Positions 1-5,423 are shown, numbered from the stretch's first letter. The stretch is DNA of 5,608 nt from Methanosarcinales archaeon (GCA_025464425.1 JAODGV010000062.1:1-5608), one strand, 5' to 3'. Program-made: numbers and translations. Notes: generated by a model from the letters alone, not told the origin.

Positions 1-69
1 GAACTTTTTGGCTATGACATATCATCATTTGAAGATGCGGGGCAGAAGACATTGGGACACTGGGTTTGA
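1..69 (+). CDS. C-terminal end of an unidentified protein (partial)
   Basis: The first bases are an open plus-strand frame of 22 codons ending in TGA at 67-69; the gene starts before the window. The readable tail is E-L-F-G-Y-D-I-S-S-F-E-D-A-G-Q-K-T-L-G-H, then W-V. The composition looks protein-like, but I do not recognise the family. The histone promoter starts about 20 bases after the stop, so this gene and the histone are probably separate units. Being open for 22 codons is weak evidence alone; the call rests on the plausible residue mix and the fit with the following promoter. Confidence 0.5.
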   Translation, partial: ELFGYDISSFEDAGQKTLGHWV

Positions 70-90
70 TAACGTTCCAGAGGTTGTATA

Positions 91-109
91 ACCGAAAAGC
101 TTATATATA
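91..109 (+). promoter_or_regulatory. BRE/TATA promoter of the histone gene
   Basis: A purine-rich BRE-like stretch (CCGAAAAG, 92-99 region) runs directly into a TATA box TTATATATA at 101-109. Archaeal transcription starts about 25 bases after the box centre, which predicts a start near 128-131. The leader would then be only about 10 bases and would contain little more than the ribosome binding site. The element closely resembles the one at 5425-5439. Confidence 0.8.
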
Positions 110-129
110 CCATCCCATTACGTAATTAT

Positions 130-134
130 GGTGA
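130..134 (+). promoter_or_regulatory. Ribosome binding site deciding the histone start
   Basis: GGTGA lies 5 bases before the ATG at 140 and matches the anti-Shine-Dalgarno end of archaeal 16S rRNA. It favours ATG140 over the in-frame ATGs at 128 and 134, which lie at or inside the motif. A near-identical arrangement (GGTGATAGAA, then GTG) precedes the protease gene at 3775. Confidence 0.6.
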
Positions 135-139
135 TGAAA

Positions 140-340
140 ATGGCTGAACTGCCTATTGCACCTATAACCAGGTTGGTGAGGAAAGCGGGAGCAGAGAGAG
201 TAAGCGAAGAGGCGAGTAAGGCTCTGGTGGAGATACTGGAAGAGAAAGCGGAAGAGATAGCGAGGAAAGCTGTGGGGCTCGCCAAGCATGCCGGGCGAAA
301 GACGGTGAAGGAAGAGGACATACGTGAAGCGGTAGAATAA
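140..340 (+). CDS. Archaeal histone (HMf/HTa-type single histone fold)
   Basis: A 66-residue single histone fold that would dimerise, wrap DNA and build archaeal chromatin. It begins M-A-E-L-P-I-A-P-I, the standard archaeal histone start, so ATG140 is preferred over ATG128. Helix 1 covers about residues 3-14, the long central helix 20-48 and helix 3 from 55 to the end. By analogy with HMfB the DNA contacts are R20 and the R53-K54-T55 loop; G17, L47, H50 and D60 match positions for stacking and dimer-dimer contacts. The protein stops about four residues earlier than HMfB and lacks its basic R-R-F-K-K tail. Acidic residues (14) slightly exceed Lys plus Arg (13). It has its own promoter and terminator, so it is probably monocistronic and strongly expressed. 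Family assignment is near certain. Confidence 0.97.
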   Translation: MAELPIAPITRLVRKAGAERVSEEASKALVEILEEKAEEIARKAVGLAKHAGRKTVKEEDIREAVE

Positions 341-352
341 ACGGGTAGTAAT

Positions 353-390
353 AGGGGAGGATGTAAAATAAAACTCCCCTTTTATTTTTT
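353..390 (+). terminator. Hairpin plus T-tract after the histone gene
   Basis: AGGGGAG (353-359) pairs perfectly with CTCCCCT (374-380) across a 14-base A/T-rich loop and runs into TTTTATTTTTT (380-390). The stem lies 12 bases after the histone stop and just before the end of the convergent decarboxylase gene. It probably terminates plus-strand transcription. On the minus strand the same stem follows the decarboxylase stop at 394 and may also act there, though its downstream T-tract is poor in that direction. Confidence 0.7.
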
Positions 391-393
391 ACC

Positions 394-861
394 TTAAATG
401 AATACCAGTGCAACAACGACCGAGCCGAACTTACCTTCGCTCACTGTCGTATTCTTAACCTCTATTCGCTTCAGATCCAGCTCCAAGCCGCGAGTGGCTG
501 CCATCTGAACAAGCTTGGTTCTTATCTTATCCTCCAGATACTCCGCCGTGTGGTGACCATGATGTTCACAGATGATGCCAAAAGCACGGCTATTACCATC
601 CATAAGCCAGCCATAGCCCACACCCGCTCCAATCAGTTCCCCTGACGCACCGTCCATACGCGAGATTACGCAGAATGTTATCTCACCGGGTGTGCGAGGC
701 ACTGCCTTAGCCACCTCCTCGGCATCGGGAGGCAGGATAGAGGAGACCGCAACCAGATTACACTCGCCTATTCCCGCATTCTGTAACGCGAGATCGTAAG
801 CGACATCTTGATCGCAGGCTATGCCCGTGCCTGAGGTAATAAAGAACGTTCGCGGTATCAT
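394..861 (-). CDS. pdaD: Pyruvoyl-dependent arginine decarboxylase
   Basis: This 155-residue proenzyme should convert arginine to agmatine plus CO2, feeding polyamine synthesis and supplying agmatine for modification of tRNA-Ile2. The family cuts itself at a Ser-Ser pair, turning the second serine into the pyruvoyl cofactor. The motif N-L-V-A-V-S-S-I-L-P-P is clear at 35-45, giving cleavage between S40 and S41, a small beta chain of 40 residues and an alpha chain of 115. E99 in I-I-C-E-H-H-G-H is probably the catalytic acid known from the Methanocaldococcus enzyme. The length is typical. The binding site GGTGAGG (872-878) lies 10 bases before ATG. The gene is 70 bases behind the DUF131 gene on the same strand and is probably the last gene of that transcript. 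Its link to acyl-CoA genes has no obvious logic. Confidence 0.95.
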   Translation of the reverse strand: MIPRTFFITSGTGIACDQDVAYDLALQNAGIGECNLVAVSSILPPDAEEVAKAVPRTPGEITFCVISRMDGASGELIGAGVGYGWLMDGNSRAFGIICEHHGHHTAEYLEDKIRTKLVQMAATRGLELDLKRIEVKNTTVSEGKFGSVVVALVFI

Positions 862-931
862 CTAACCCAAACCTCACCATCCCGGAATAAATTGTGAGTC
901 AGCACACATTGTAGCCCCAATCCTCTGAATC

Positions 932-1186
932 TCATATGACATACCGGGTTATAACGACCAGGGTAATGGCAATTATCATCAGCAGTATTGCAAGAATCAT
1001 CACCGCCTTCAATGCCCCCACATCGGTACCGAAGATGATCGGTATCGGTCCTATCATGACAATGCCACCGCCTCTCAGCTCGGACTCGCCCGTACGTGCG
1101 GCGTGATATACCATGCTTAGCAGACTCGCCATGATGAGCAGAATGCCGATGAGCACGAATACGAAGCCCAGGGTGATTAACTTCAT
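932..1186 (-). CDS. DUF131 / TIGR00304 family two-helix membrane protein
   Basis: An 84-residue membrane protein of unknown function. Residues 4-27 and 59-80 are strongly hydrophobic and should span the membrane. Between them lies a short polar loop with the signature G-G-G-I-V-M-I-G-P-I-P-I-I-F-G-T-D (39-55), which is the hallmark of the archaeal DUF131 family. The start lies 6 bases after the dehydrogenase stop, so the two genes are cotranscribed. AGAGG directly abuts the ATG, too close for a normal binding site, so translation may depend on coupling with the upstream gene. No enzymatic motif is visible. Family assignment is confident; its role, and any link to its acyl-CoA neighbours, is unknown. 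Confidence 0.85.
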   Translation of the reverse strand: MKLITLGFVFVLIGILLIMASLLSMVYHAARTGESELRGGGIVMIGPIPIIFGTDVGALKAVMILAILLMIIAITLVVITRYVI

Positions 1187-1192
1187 CCTCTA

Positions 1193-2053
1193 TCAATACT
1201 CATAGAACCCTTTACCCGCTTTCCTACCGGTCCAGCCGGCATTTACCATCTGTGTCATGAGTACTGCGGGCTTGAATCGCTCCCAGCCGGTCTCATTATA
1301 TATGGTATTGAGAACCGCCACCACAACGTCTATACCGATCAGATCTAACAGTTCGAAAGGACCCTGACGCCAGTTAAACGATAGCTTTAATACCCTGTCT
1401 ATATCCTCTATGGATGCCAGTCCACTCTCATATATCTTAACCGCTTCGTTCAATATGAGACACATCATCCTGCTCGTGACGAAGCCCGGCGAATCCTTCA
1501 CGATCACCGCATCCTTGCCCAGGGACTTGAGAAACGCCAGTGTCTTCTCCACCGTGTCATCCGAGGTCATCAATGATCTTATCACCTCCACACCACGCAT
1601 CAGCGGCACCGGATTCATGAAATGCATCCCGATAACCTTTTCGGGTCTCTTAGTTATCGCACCAAGCGCAGTGATCGGAAATGTTGAGGTATTACTGCCG
1701 ATGATTGTATGTGCGGGGCATACCTGATCCAGTTGTTTGAATACCTCGCGCTTCACCGCCATATCCTCATATACCGCTTCAATAACTATGTCCGCATCCT
1801 TCGCGCAGTCATCCAGGCTTGTCGAGCCGTGTATGGCGCCCATAATAGAATCCATATCCTCCTGCTTCATACGACCCTTATTCACCAGCATGGAAAGGCT
1901 ATCCCTGATCTTATTCAATCCTCGCTCAAGCGATTCCCCTGTCCTGCTCACAACCGAAGTCTCATAGCCCGACTGTGCACATACCTGCACGATGCCACTG
2001 CCCATCACTCCTATACCAATAACACATACCTTCTTCACATTCATTGTTATCAT
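1193..2053 (-). CDS. hbd: 3-hydroxyacyl-CoA (3-hydroxybutyryl-CoA) dehydrogenase
   Basis: A 286-residue short-form dehydrogenase that interconverts 3-hydroxyacyl-CoA and 3-ketoacyl-CoA in the cytoplasm. An N-terminal Rossmann domain carries G13-I-G-V-M-G-S-G20. S123 in S-N-T-S, H144 in G-M-H-F-M-N-P and E156 match the catalytic Ser and His-Glu dyad. The helical dimerisation domain ends in the usual G-R-K-A-G-K-G-F-Y-E-Y. Two departures are visible. The acidic residue expected at the end of the second beta strand is S36, followed by R37, which hints at NADP(H). The Asn usual in G-F-V-x-N-R is S194, a variant I recall from some homologues. ATG at 2053 overlaps the DUF35 stop (ATGA), indicating coupling; ATG at 2044 (283 residues) is the alternative, and an upstream ATG at 2077 lies inside DUF35. 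With thiolase and DUF35 it suggests C4 acyl-CoA metabolism. Confidence 0.93.
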   Translation of the reverse strand: MITMNVKKVCVIGIGVMGSGIVQVCAQSGYETSVVSRTGESLERGLNKIRDSLSMLVNKGRMKQEDMDSIMGAIHGSTSLDDCAKDADIVIEAVYEDMAVKREVFKQLDQVCPAHTIIGSNTSTFPITALGAITKRPEKVIGMHFMNPVPLMRGVEVIRSLMTSDDTVEKTLAFLKSLGKDAVIVKDSPGFVTSRMMCLILNEAVKIYESGLASIEDIDRVLKLSFNWRQGPFELLDLIGIDVVVAVLNTIYNETGWERFKPAVLMTQMVNAGWTGRKAGKGFYEY

Positions 2054-2499
2054 TCTATGATCTTGAAGACCGGGCAAACGTGTGCCCCTGCTGAGTATTT
2101 ATCACCTTCATATTTATATGTACCGCTCATCTTCACCTTTTTACCTATCAGCTCCTGTGAAGTCTCTTCAGGCGGCAGATCAAGCCGGGCAATTATAACG
2201 GGTCCCTCGCTCGTCTTCACCAGGCATGGCACATAAGGCGCATCAAAGCCCTCAGGCGCCACACGTATAACCGTAAATGTGAGCAGTTCGCCTTCTCCAC
2301 TCAGTTCCACACGTTCCATATCCCGGCTACCGCACCACTGACAGACCGGCATGGGATGACACGTTATCCTGCCACAGGACTGGCATCGTAAACCCAGTAG
2401 TTTGCCGTTACGCAAACCTTCTTCATACTCCGCATAGCTTAACGTTATGTAATTCTTTGACAGTTCCTTCTCTATATCCTCCTGTGCTCTTCCTGCCAT
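2050..2499 (-). CDS. DUF35 Zn-ribbon/OB-fold acyl-CoA-binding scaffold protein
   Basis: This 149-residue protein has the DUF35 layout: an N-terminal helix, a rubredoxin-like zinc ribbon with C39-x2-C42 and C53-x2-C56, and a C-terminal OB fold (about 60-149). In archaea the best known member bridges acetoacetyl-CoA thiolase and HMG-CoA synthase so that the intermediate is channelled. Here it is sandwiched between a thiolase and a 3-hydroxyacyl-CoA dehydrogenase, so it probably partners this thiolase. The start at 2499 is fixed by GGAGGGGG 5 bases upstream and lies 2 bases after the thiolase stop. A start at 2538 would extend into thiolase and is not supported. The 3' end overlaps the dehydrogenase start by four bases (ATGA). 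The family is confident; the exact partner is inferred from gene order. Confidence 0.93.
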   Translation of the reverse strand: MAGRAQEDIEKELSKNYITLSYAEYEEGLRNGKLLGLRCQSCGRITCHPMPVCQWCGSRDMERVELSGEGELLTFTVIRVAPEGFDAPYVPCLVKTSEGPVIIARLDLPPEETSQELIGKKVKMSGTYKYEGDKYSAGAHVCPVFKIIE

Positions 2500-2501
2500 T
2501 C

Positions 2502-3692
2502 TTACCCCCTCCTTACTCTTCCTAAAATCAGATGGCACAGAGTACCGAAGTCCCCACCGAGCGTATCGGTCATTCCATACTCTGGAACCGGATCTATCTG
2601 ATTGCCCCTTGCCGCTTCGCCACGCATCTGCTTGACTATCCAGTATACCTGAGATGCGCCCGTTGCACCTATCGGATGACCCTTGCCAATCAATCCACCC
2701 GACATGTTCGTCGGTATCCTGCCACCAATCTCAGTTTCACCCTCTTCAGTCGCCGTTGCTGCTTCGCCCCAGCCAAAGAAGCCCATACACTCCAGTGCTA
2801 TCAATTCGGCAATCGTGAAGCAGTCGTGGATCTCCAGCAGGTCTATATCCTTCGGCTCAAGCTTCGCCTGCCTGAATGCCGATCTCGCTGATTCTACCCT
2901 TGATACCGGTTTCGTCAGGTCCCCCATCTTTGATAATGCGCTACCGGATGCCAGACCTGTACCCAGTACATACACAGGCTCATCTGTGTATTTCCTCGCC
3001 TTATCGGCATCGCAGAGCACAATTGCAGCAGCACCATCCGAGAAAGGGCAGCAGTCGAGTAACGTAAGCGGGTCGGCTACCAGCCGCGCATTCATCACTT
3101 CCTCTACCTTGAGGTTGCCCATCTTCTTATAAAACTGCGCCAGCGGATTCAACGCACCATGTCTGTGATTCTTGATGGAGACATACGCCATCTTCTCCCG
3201 CAGTTCATCCAGCGGGATATCGTATTCTACTGCGTAACGTCGCGCAGCCATTGCGAACACACCCGGGAATGTGAGTCCAACCGGACCTTCCGTGGGTGAA
3301 TGACAGCTCATAGCAAATGTCCGGGTCGCAAACGCGGTGCCCATCAACAACGCTTTCTCAACACCACCTGCAAGAACGATGTCGTAAGTGCCGGAAGCCA
3401 CCCACATCACCGCATCCCGTATCGCAACCGATGCAGATGCACATGCACCTTCATATCTGATCGCGGGTATGGGTCCCAGATTGAGCTCGGCAGCGGAGAA
3501 CGCAGCGGGCATTACCTGACCCTCCTCAAAGCCAGGTAACGCCGCACCCTGAAATAGCGCCTCTATCTCTCTGCCCGTAACGCCCGCATCGTCCATCGCC
3601 TGCAGCGCTGCTTCTGAAAACAGCTCTAAGGAGCTCTTCGTTGCCCTGCCAAATTTCGTATGCCCCACTCCTATTATCGCAACATCTCTCAT
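2502..3692 (-). CDS. Thiolase, archaeal acetyl-CoA acetyltransferase / SCP2-type
   Basis: A 396-residue thiolase of the archaeal/SCP2 branch, which condenses two acyl-CoA units or cleaves 3-ketoacyl-CoA. It starts M-R-D-V-A-I-I-G-V-G-H-T-K-F-G, typical of this branch. The nucleophile is C84 in E-G-A-C-A-S-A-S. H289 in E-I-H-D-C-F replaces the N-E-A-F of bacterial thiolases, as is normal for this branch. H339 lies in G-K-G-H-P-I-G-A-T-G, and C386 is near the C-terminus. ATG3692 is supported by GAGGG six bases upstream and by the family N-terminus; an open frame to 4223 crosses the divergent protease gene and is spurious. It is first in the minus-strand operon. These thiolases usually act with a DUF35 protein, which follows here. 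No HMG-CoA synthase is present, so reduction by the downstream dehydrogenase or a beta-oxidation role is more likely than the mevalonate pathway. Confidence 0.94.
   Translation of the reverse strand: MRDVAIIGVGHTKFGRATKSSLELFSEAALQAMDDAGVTGREIEALFQGAALPGFEEGQVMPAAFSAAELNLGPIPAIRYEGACASASVAIRDAVMWVASGTYDIVLAGGVEKALLMGTAFATRTFAMSCHSPTEGPVGLTFPGVFAMAARRYAVEYDIPLDELREKMAYVSIKNHRHGALNPLAQFYKKMGNLKVEEVMNARLVADPLTLLDCCPFSDGAAAIVLCDADKARKYTDEPVYVLGTGLASGSALSKMGDLTKPVSRVESARSAFRQAKLEPKDIDLLEIHDCFTIAELIALECMGFFGWGEAATATEEGETEIGGRIPTNMSGGLIGKGHPIGATGASQVYWIVKQMRGEAARGNQIDPVPEYGMTDTLGGDFGTLCHLILGRVRRG
2505..2512 (-). promoter_or_regulatory. Strong ribosome binding site for the DUF35 gene
   Basis: On the minus strand GGAGGGGG precedes ATG2499 by 5 bases. 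It is embedded in the last codons of the thiolase (Arg-Arg-Gly-stop). It settles the DUF35 start and suggests the two subunits are made in a coupled ratio. Confidence 0.7.
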
Positions 3693-3698
3693 TTTATA

Positions 3699-3741
3699 CC
3701 CTCTTTTCGCACTATACAATACAGAGGAAGTATTTATAAAT
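3699..3741 (-). promoter_or_regulatory. Promoter and ribosome binding site of the thiolase operon
   Basis: On the minus strand the TATA element ATTTATAAAT (3732-3741) predicts transcription starting near 3710. That gives a leader of about 18 bases containing GAGGG (3699-3703), six bases before ATG. A second TATA-like run, TATAAATATAA (3749-3759), could give a start about 18 bases earlier. Motif positions fit well; promoter activity is inferred. Confidence 0.6.
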
Positions 3742-3769
3742 TCCGTAGTTATATTTATAGTAGTGGTGA
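3724..3769 (+). promoter_or_regulatory. Promoter and ribosome binding site of the protease gene
   Basis: The palindrome ATTTATAAAT (3732-3741), preceded by the purine-rich GAGGAAGT, can also serve the plus strand. The predicted start is near 3763. GGTGA at 3765-3769 lies 5 bases before GTG3775, copying the layout of the histone gene. The same element would drive the divergent thiolase operon. Confidence 0.55.
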
Positions 3770-3774
3770 TAGAA

Positions 3775-4128
3775 GTGGGGCATTCATGGGTAGAAGTTGA
3801 GATTTCCGACCTCGAAAAGAAGAGGTCTACCGTGGTAAAAGCACTGGTAGATACAGGAGCGAGCTTAACCGTCTTGCCTGAGAAAATAGCTGAAGAACTT
3901 GGTGTACATGCCACATCAGAAGAGAAAGTAATCACCGGGGCGGGTGAAATAAAAGTAAAAAGCGCCGGTGTATGGATAAAAATACGAGGTAGAGAGAAAA
4001 CCAATCCAATCTGGATTTCAGACATAATAGATAAGGTCTTGATTGGGGCTGTAACTTTAGAATCCCTGGGATTCACAGTAGACCCCAGAACGGGAATGCT
4101 GCGGGAAGAACCACTACTTTTGTATTGA
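3775..4128 (+). CDS. Retropepsin-like clan AA aspartic protease (AF_0612-like)
   Basis: A 117-residue protein with the single-domain retropepsin layout, expected to be active only as a homodimer. The catalytic motif is A-L-V-D-T-G-A-S with Asp at residue 26. Near the C-terminus V-L-I-G-A-V-T-L-E-S-L-G-F-T-V-D-P matches the conserved hydrophobic-Gly segment and the closing V-D-P of small archaeal clan AA proteases. There is no signal peptide or membrane anchor, so it is probably cytoplasmic. GTG3775 is chosen because GGTGA sits 5 bases upstream and the resulting M-G-H start suits the family; GTG3763 or GTG3766 would add four or three residues. It is divergent from the thiolase operon and followed by a tRNA gene. 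The natural substrate of these proteins is unknown, and nothing here identifies one. Confidence 0.85.
   Translation: MGHSWVEVEISDLEKKRSTVVKALVDTGASLTVLPEKIAEELGVHATSEEKVITGAGEIKVKSAGVWIKIRGREKTNPIWISDIIDKVLIGAVTLESLGFTVDPRTGMLREEPLLLY
4117..4126 (+). promoter_or_regulatory. Possible weak TATA element for tRNA-Pro and atpC
   Basis: CTTTTGTATT is centred about 26 bases before the tRNA 5' end, the right distance for an archaeal promoter. It deviates from the TATA consensus and overlaps the last protease codons. It is the only candidate I see between the protease and atpC; read-through from the protease promoter is the alternative. Confidence 0.3.
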
Positions 4129-4148
4129 TGAGATGATAGAATTAATGA

Positions 4149-4222
4149 GGGGCTGTAAGGTAGCCAGGTTATCCTCCCAGCTCGGGGAGCTGGTAACCGG
4201 AGTTCAAATCTCCGCAGCCCCA
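4149..4222 (+). tRNA. tRNA-Pro (anticodon GGG)
   Basis: A 74-base cloverleaf. The acceptor stem GGGGCTG (4149-4155) pairs perfectly with CAGCCCC (4215-4221), with discriminator A4222 and no encoded CCA. The D arm pairs AGG with CCT; the anticodon stem CCAGC (4177-4181) pairs with GCTGG (4189-4193). The loop TCGGGGA places GGG at 34-36, which reads proline codons CCC and CCU. The T stem CGGAG/CTCCG encloses TTCAAAT. G15 and C48 can form the Levitt pair. The body resembles archaeal tRNA-Pro. Position 33, almost always U, is C here. No intron is seen. The gene ends 11 bases before the atpC start. Confidence 0.93.
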
Positions 4223-4233
4223 TTCACGGAAGC

Positions 4234-5256
4234 ATGAGTGTATCTGAGTATGCATACGTATTTGCACGGATAAGGGCGCGGGTATCTGAGCTGATGGGCG
4301 AGAGGGACCTGAGAGCGCTTGCTGATGCACGTAAAGACGATTTCTTAGCAATTATGATGGAAAGCCCGTATAAAGCGAGCGTGGAGGGGCTTACAGCGGT
4401 TGATGCACGTGCGATAGAGCAGGCATTGAAGCATGAACTGATAGACGAGTACCTGATGGTGATAAGATCGACGGAGCCACCGGTGAAGGATTTCCTCATC
4501 GAGCTCCTCCGACGGTTCGAAGTGATGAACGTGAAAGCGATATTGAGAGCGAAACTGGCAGGTGTTACTGAGCCACCTTTACTATTCCCGGTTGAGTCCT
4601 TCTTCAGACGGCGTATGAGCGTATTGATCGATGCCGATTCGTTAGATAGTGTGATAAAGCGATTGGATGACCCATACCGCGGGATACTGGCAGATTACGG
4701 CAGCAGCCTACGGCTACTGGATATTGAAACCGCAATTGATCGCGAAATATTCAATTCCATCTGGAACAGAATGGCACACTTACACAGAAGAGACCGTGAG
4801 ATAGCGCTTAAAGCAATAGGTGCGGAAGTGGACGTCACCAATCTCATGATACTTCTGCGGTGCAAATGGGAAGGTGTGGCTGGAACTGAAATAGAACGGT
4901 ACTTTATGCCGTATTCTTACGCATTTGATCTTGATGCCGTACGAGAAGCGGTATCGGCAGATAGTATAAGCTCTGCCATACAGTTACTGCCCGATTCGCC
5001 TTATAAGGCAGTCTTAAATGAGGTAATACCGCGGTACGAGGAAGAGAAAGAGAAATCGCTCATACCTTTTGAACTCGCACTGCAACGATACCGCATCACA
5101 TTGATAAAGAAGCTGTTACTCGGTTACACCATAGATATAGCCACCATATTGGGGTATCTCTACCTTAAGGAAGCGGAGATAAGGAATATCAGCACTATTG
5201 CGGTATGCAAAGAGAACGAACTGGCAGCTGAAGATACTGTTAAGCTTTTAATATGA
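4234..5256 (+). CDS. atpC: A-type ATP synthase subunit C
   Basis: A 340-residue soluble subunit of the central stalk of the archaeal A1Ao ATP synthase, where it caps the membrane rotor ring and connects it to subunits D and F. The start M-S-V-S-E-Y-A-Y-V-F-A-R-I-R-A is typical of the family. The protein shows the expected three-fold internal repeat: S-P-Y-K (44-47), D-P-Y-R (146-149) and S-P-Y-K (255-258), alternating with helices such as V-M-N-V-K-A-I-L-R-A-K (97-107) and V-T-N-L-M-I-L-L-R-C-K (201-211). It closes with Y-L-K-E-A-E-I-R-N-I and a normal-length tail, so it is intact. It begins 11 bases after tRNA-Pro with no well-spaced binding site and no promoter of its own. It usually sits inside an H-I-K-E-C-F-A-B-D operon; here no other ATPase gene adjoins it. 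Confidence 0.94.
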   Translation: MSVSEYAYVFARIRARVSELMGERDLRALADARKDDFLAIMMESPYKASVEGLTAVDARAIEQALKHELIDEYLMVIRSTEPPVKDFLIELLRRFEVMNVKAILRAKLAGVTEPPLLFPVESFFRRRMSVLIDADSLDSVIKRLDDPYRGILADYGSSLRLLDIETAIDREIFNSIWNRMAHLHRRDREIALKAIGAEVDVTNLMILLRCKWEGVAGTEIERYFMPYSYAFDLDAVREAVSADSISSAIQLLPDSPYKAVLNEVIPRYEEEKEKSLIPFELALQRYRITLIKKLLLGYTIDIATILGYLYLKEAEIRNISTIAVCKENELAAEDTVKLLI

Positions 5257-5408
5257 GAGGTGAGGTGATACCGTTAAGAGGTGTGTGGGGCTGGGTGGAG
5301 TATGAGGTAGAAGAGCTGCCGTATGAGATGAAAATGGTGTTAGAACTCGCTGATTTCTTCCAGATAGGGCGATGGGTGAGTTACGGGTTCGGTAAGATAG
5401 AGGTGTAG
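5253..5408 (+). pseudogene. Cas6/RAMP C-terminal remnant (51 codons)
   Basis: A short frame starting in an ATGA overlap with the atpC stop. It encodes 51 residues that look like only the end of a Cas6 CRISPR-RNA-processing endonuclease: V-W-G-W-V-E-Y-E near residue 11, then F-F-Q-I-G-R-W-V-S-Y-G-F-G-K-I-E-V at the C-terminus. The latter matches the glycine-rich G-x-G/G-x-x-x-x-G-x-G loop that ends RAMP proteins. Full Cas6 proteins have about 200-300 residues in two ferredoxin-like domains. Here the N-terminal domain and its catalytic residues are absent, since the upstream DNA is intact atpC. The likely history is a deletion joining the tail of cas6 to the end of atpC. A surviving coupled mini-protein is possible but less likely. 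No other cas gene or CRISPR repeat is visible. Confidence 0.65.
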
Positions 5409-5423
5409 AGATTGTATGGTAAC

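Noticed and set aside
884..896. TATA-like AATTTATT upstream of the decarboxylase
   Set aside because: It would place the transcript start within a few bases of ATG861, cutting off the GGTGAGG binding site, and has no clear BRE.
858..1196. 112-codon minus-strand frame overlapping the DUF131 gene
   Set aside because: It is an alternative frame of DUF131; the latter has the conserved glycine/proline signature and two membrane helices, while this frame is rich in His and Arg with no pattern.
1709..2236. Long plus-strand open frame
   Set aside because: It lies opposite the dehydrogenase and DUF35 genes, which have clear family motifs; the plus translation has no recognisable pattern.
2683..3132. 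149-codon plus-strand open frame
   Set aside because: It is the antisense shadow of the thiolase, Ser/Pro-rich and without a promoter or binding site.
3693..4223. N-terminal extension of the thiolase frame by 177 codons
   Set aside because: It runs antisense through the protease gene and across the promoter region, has a composition unlike thiolases, and the family N-terminus plus GAGGG binding site sit at 3692.
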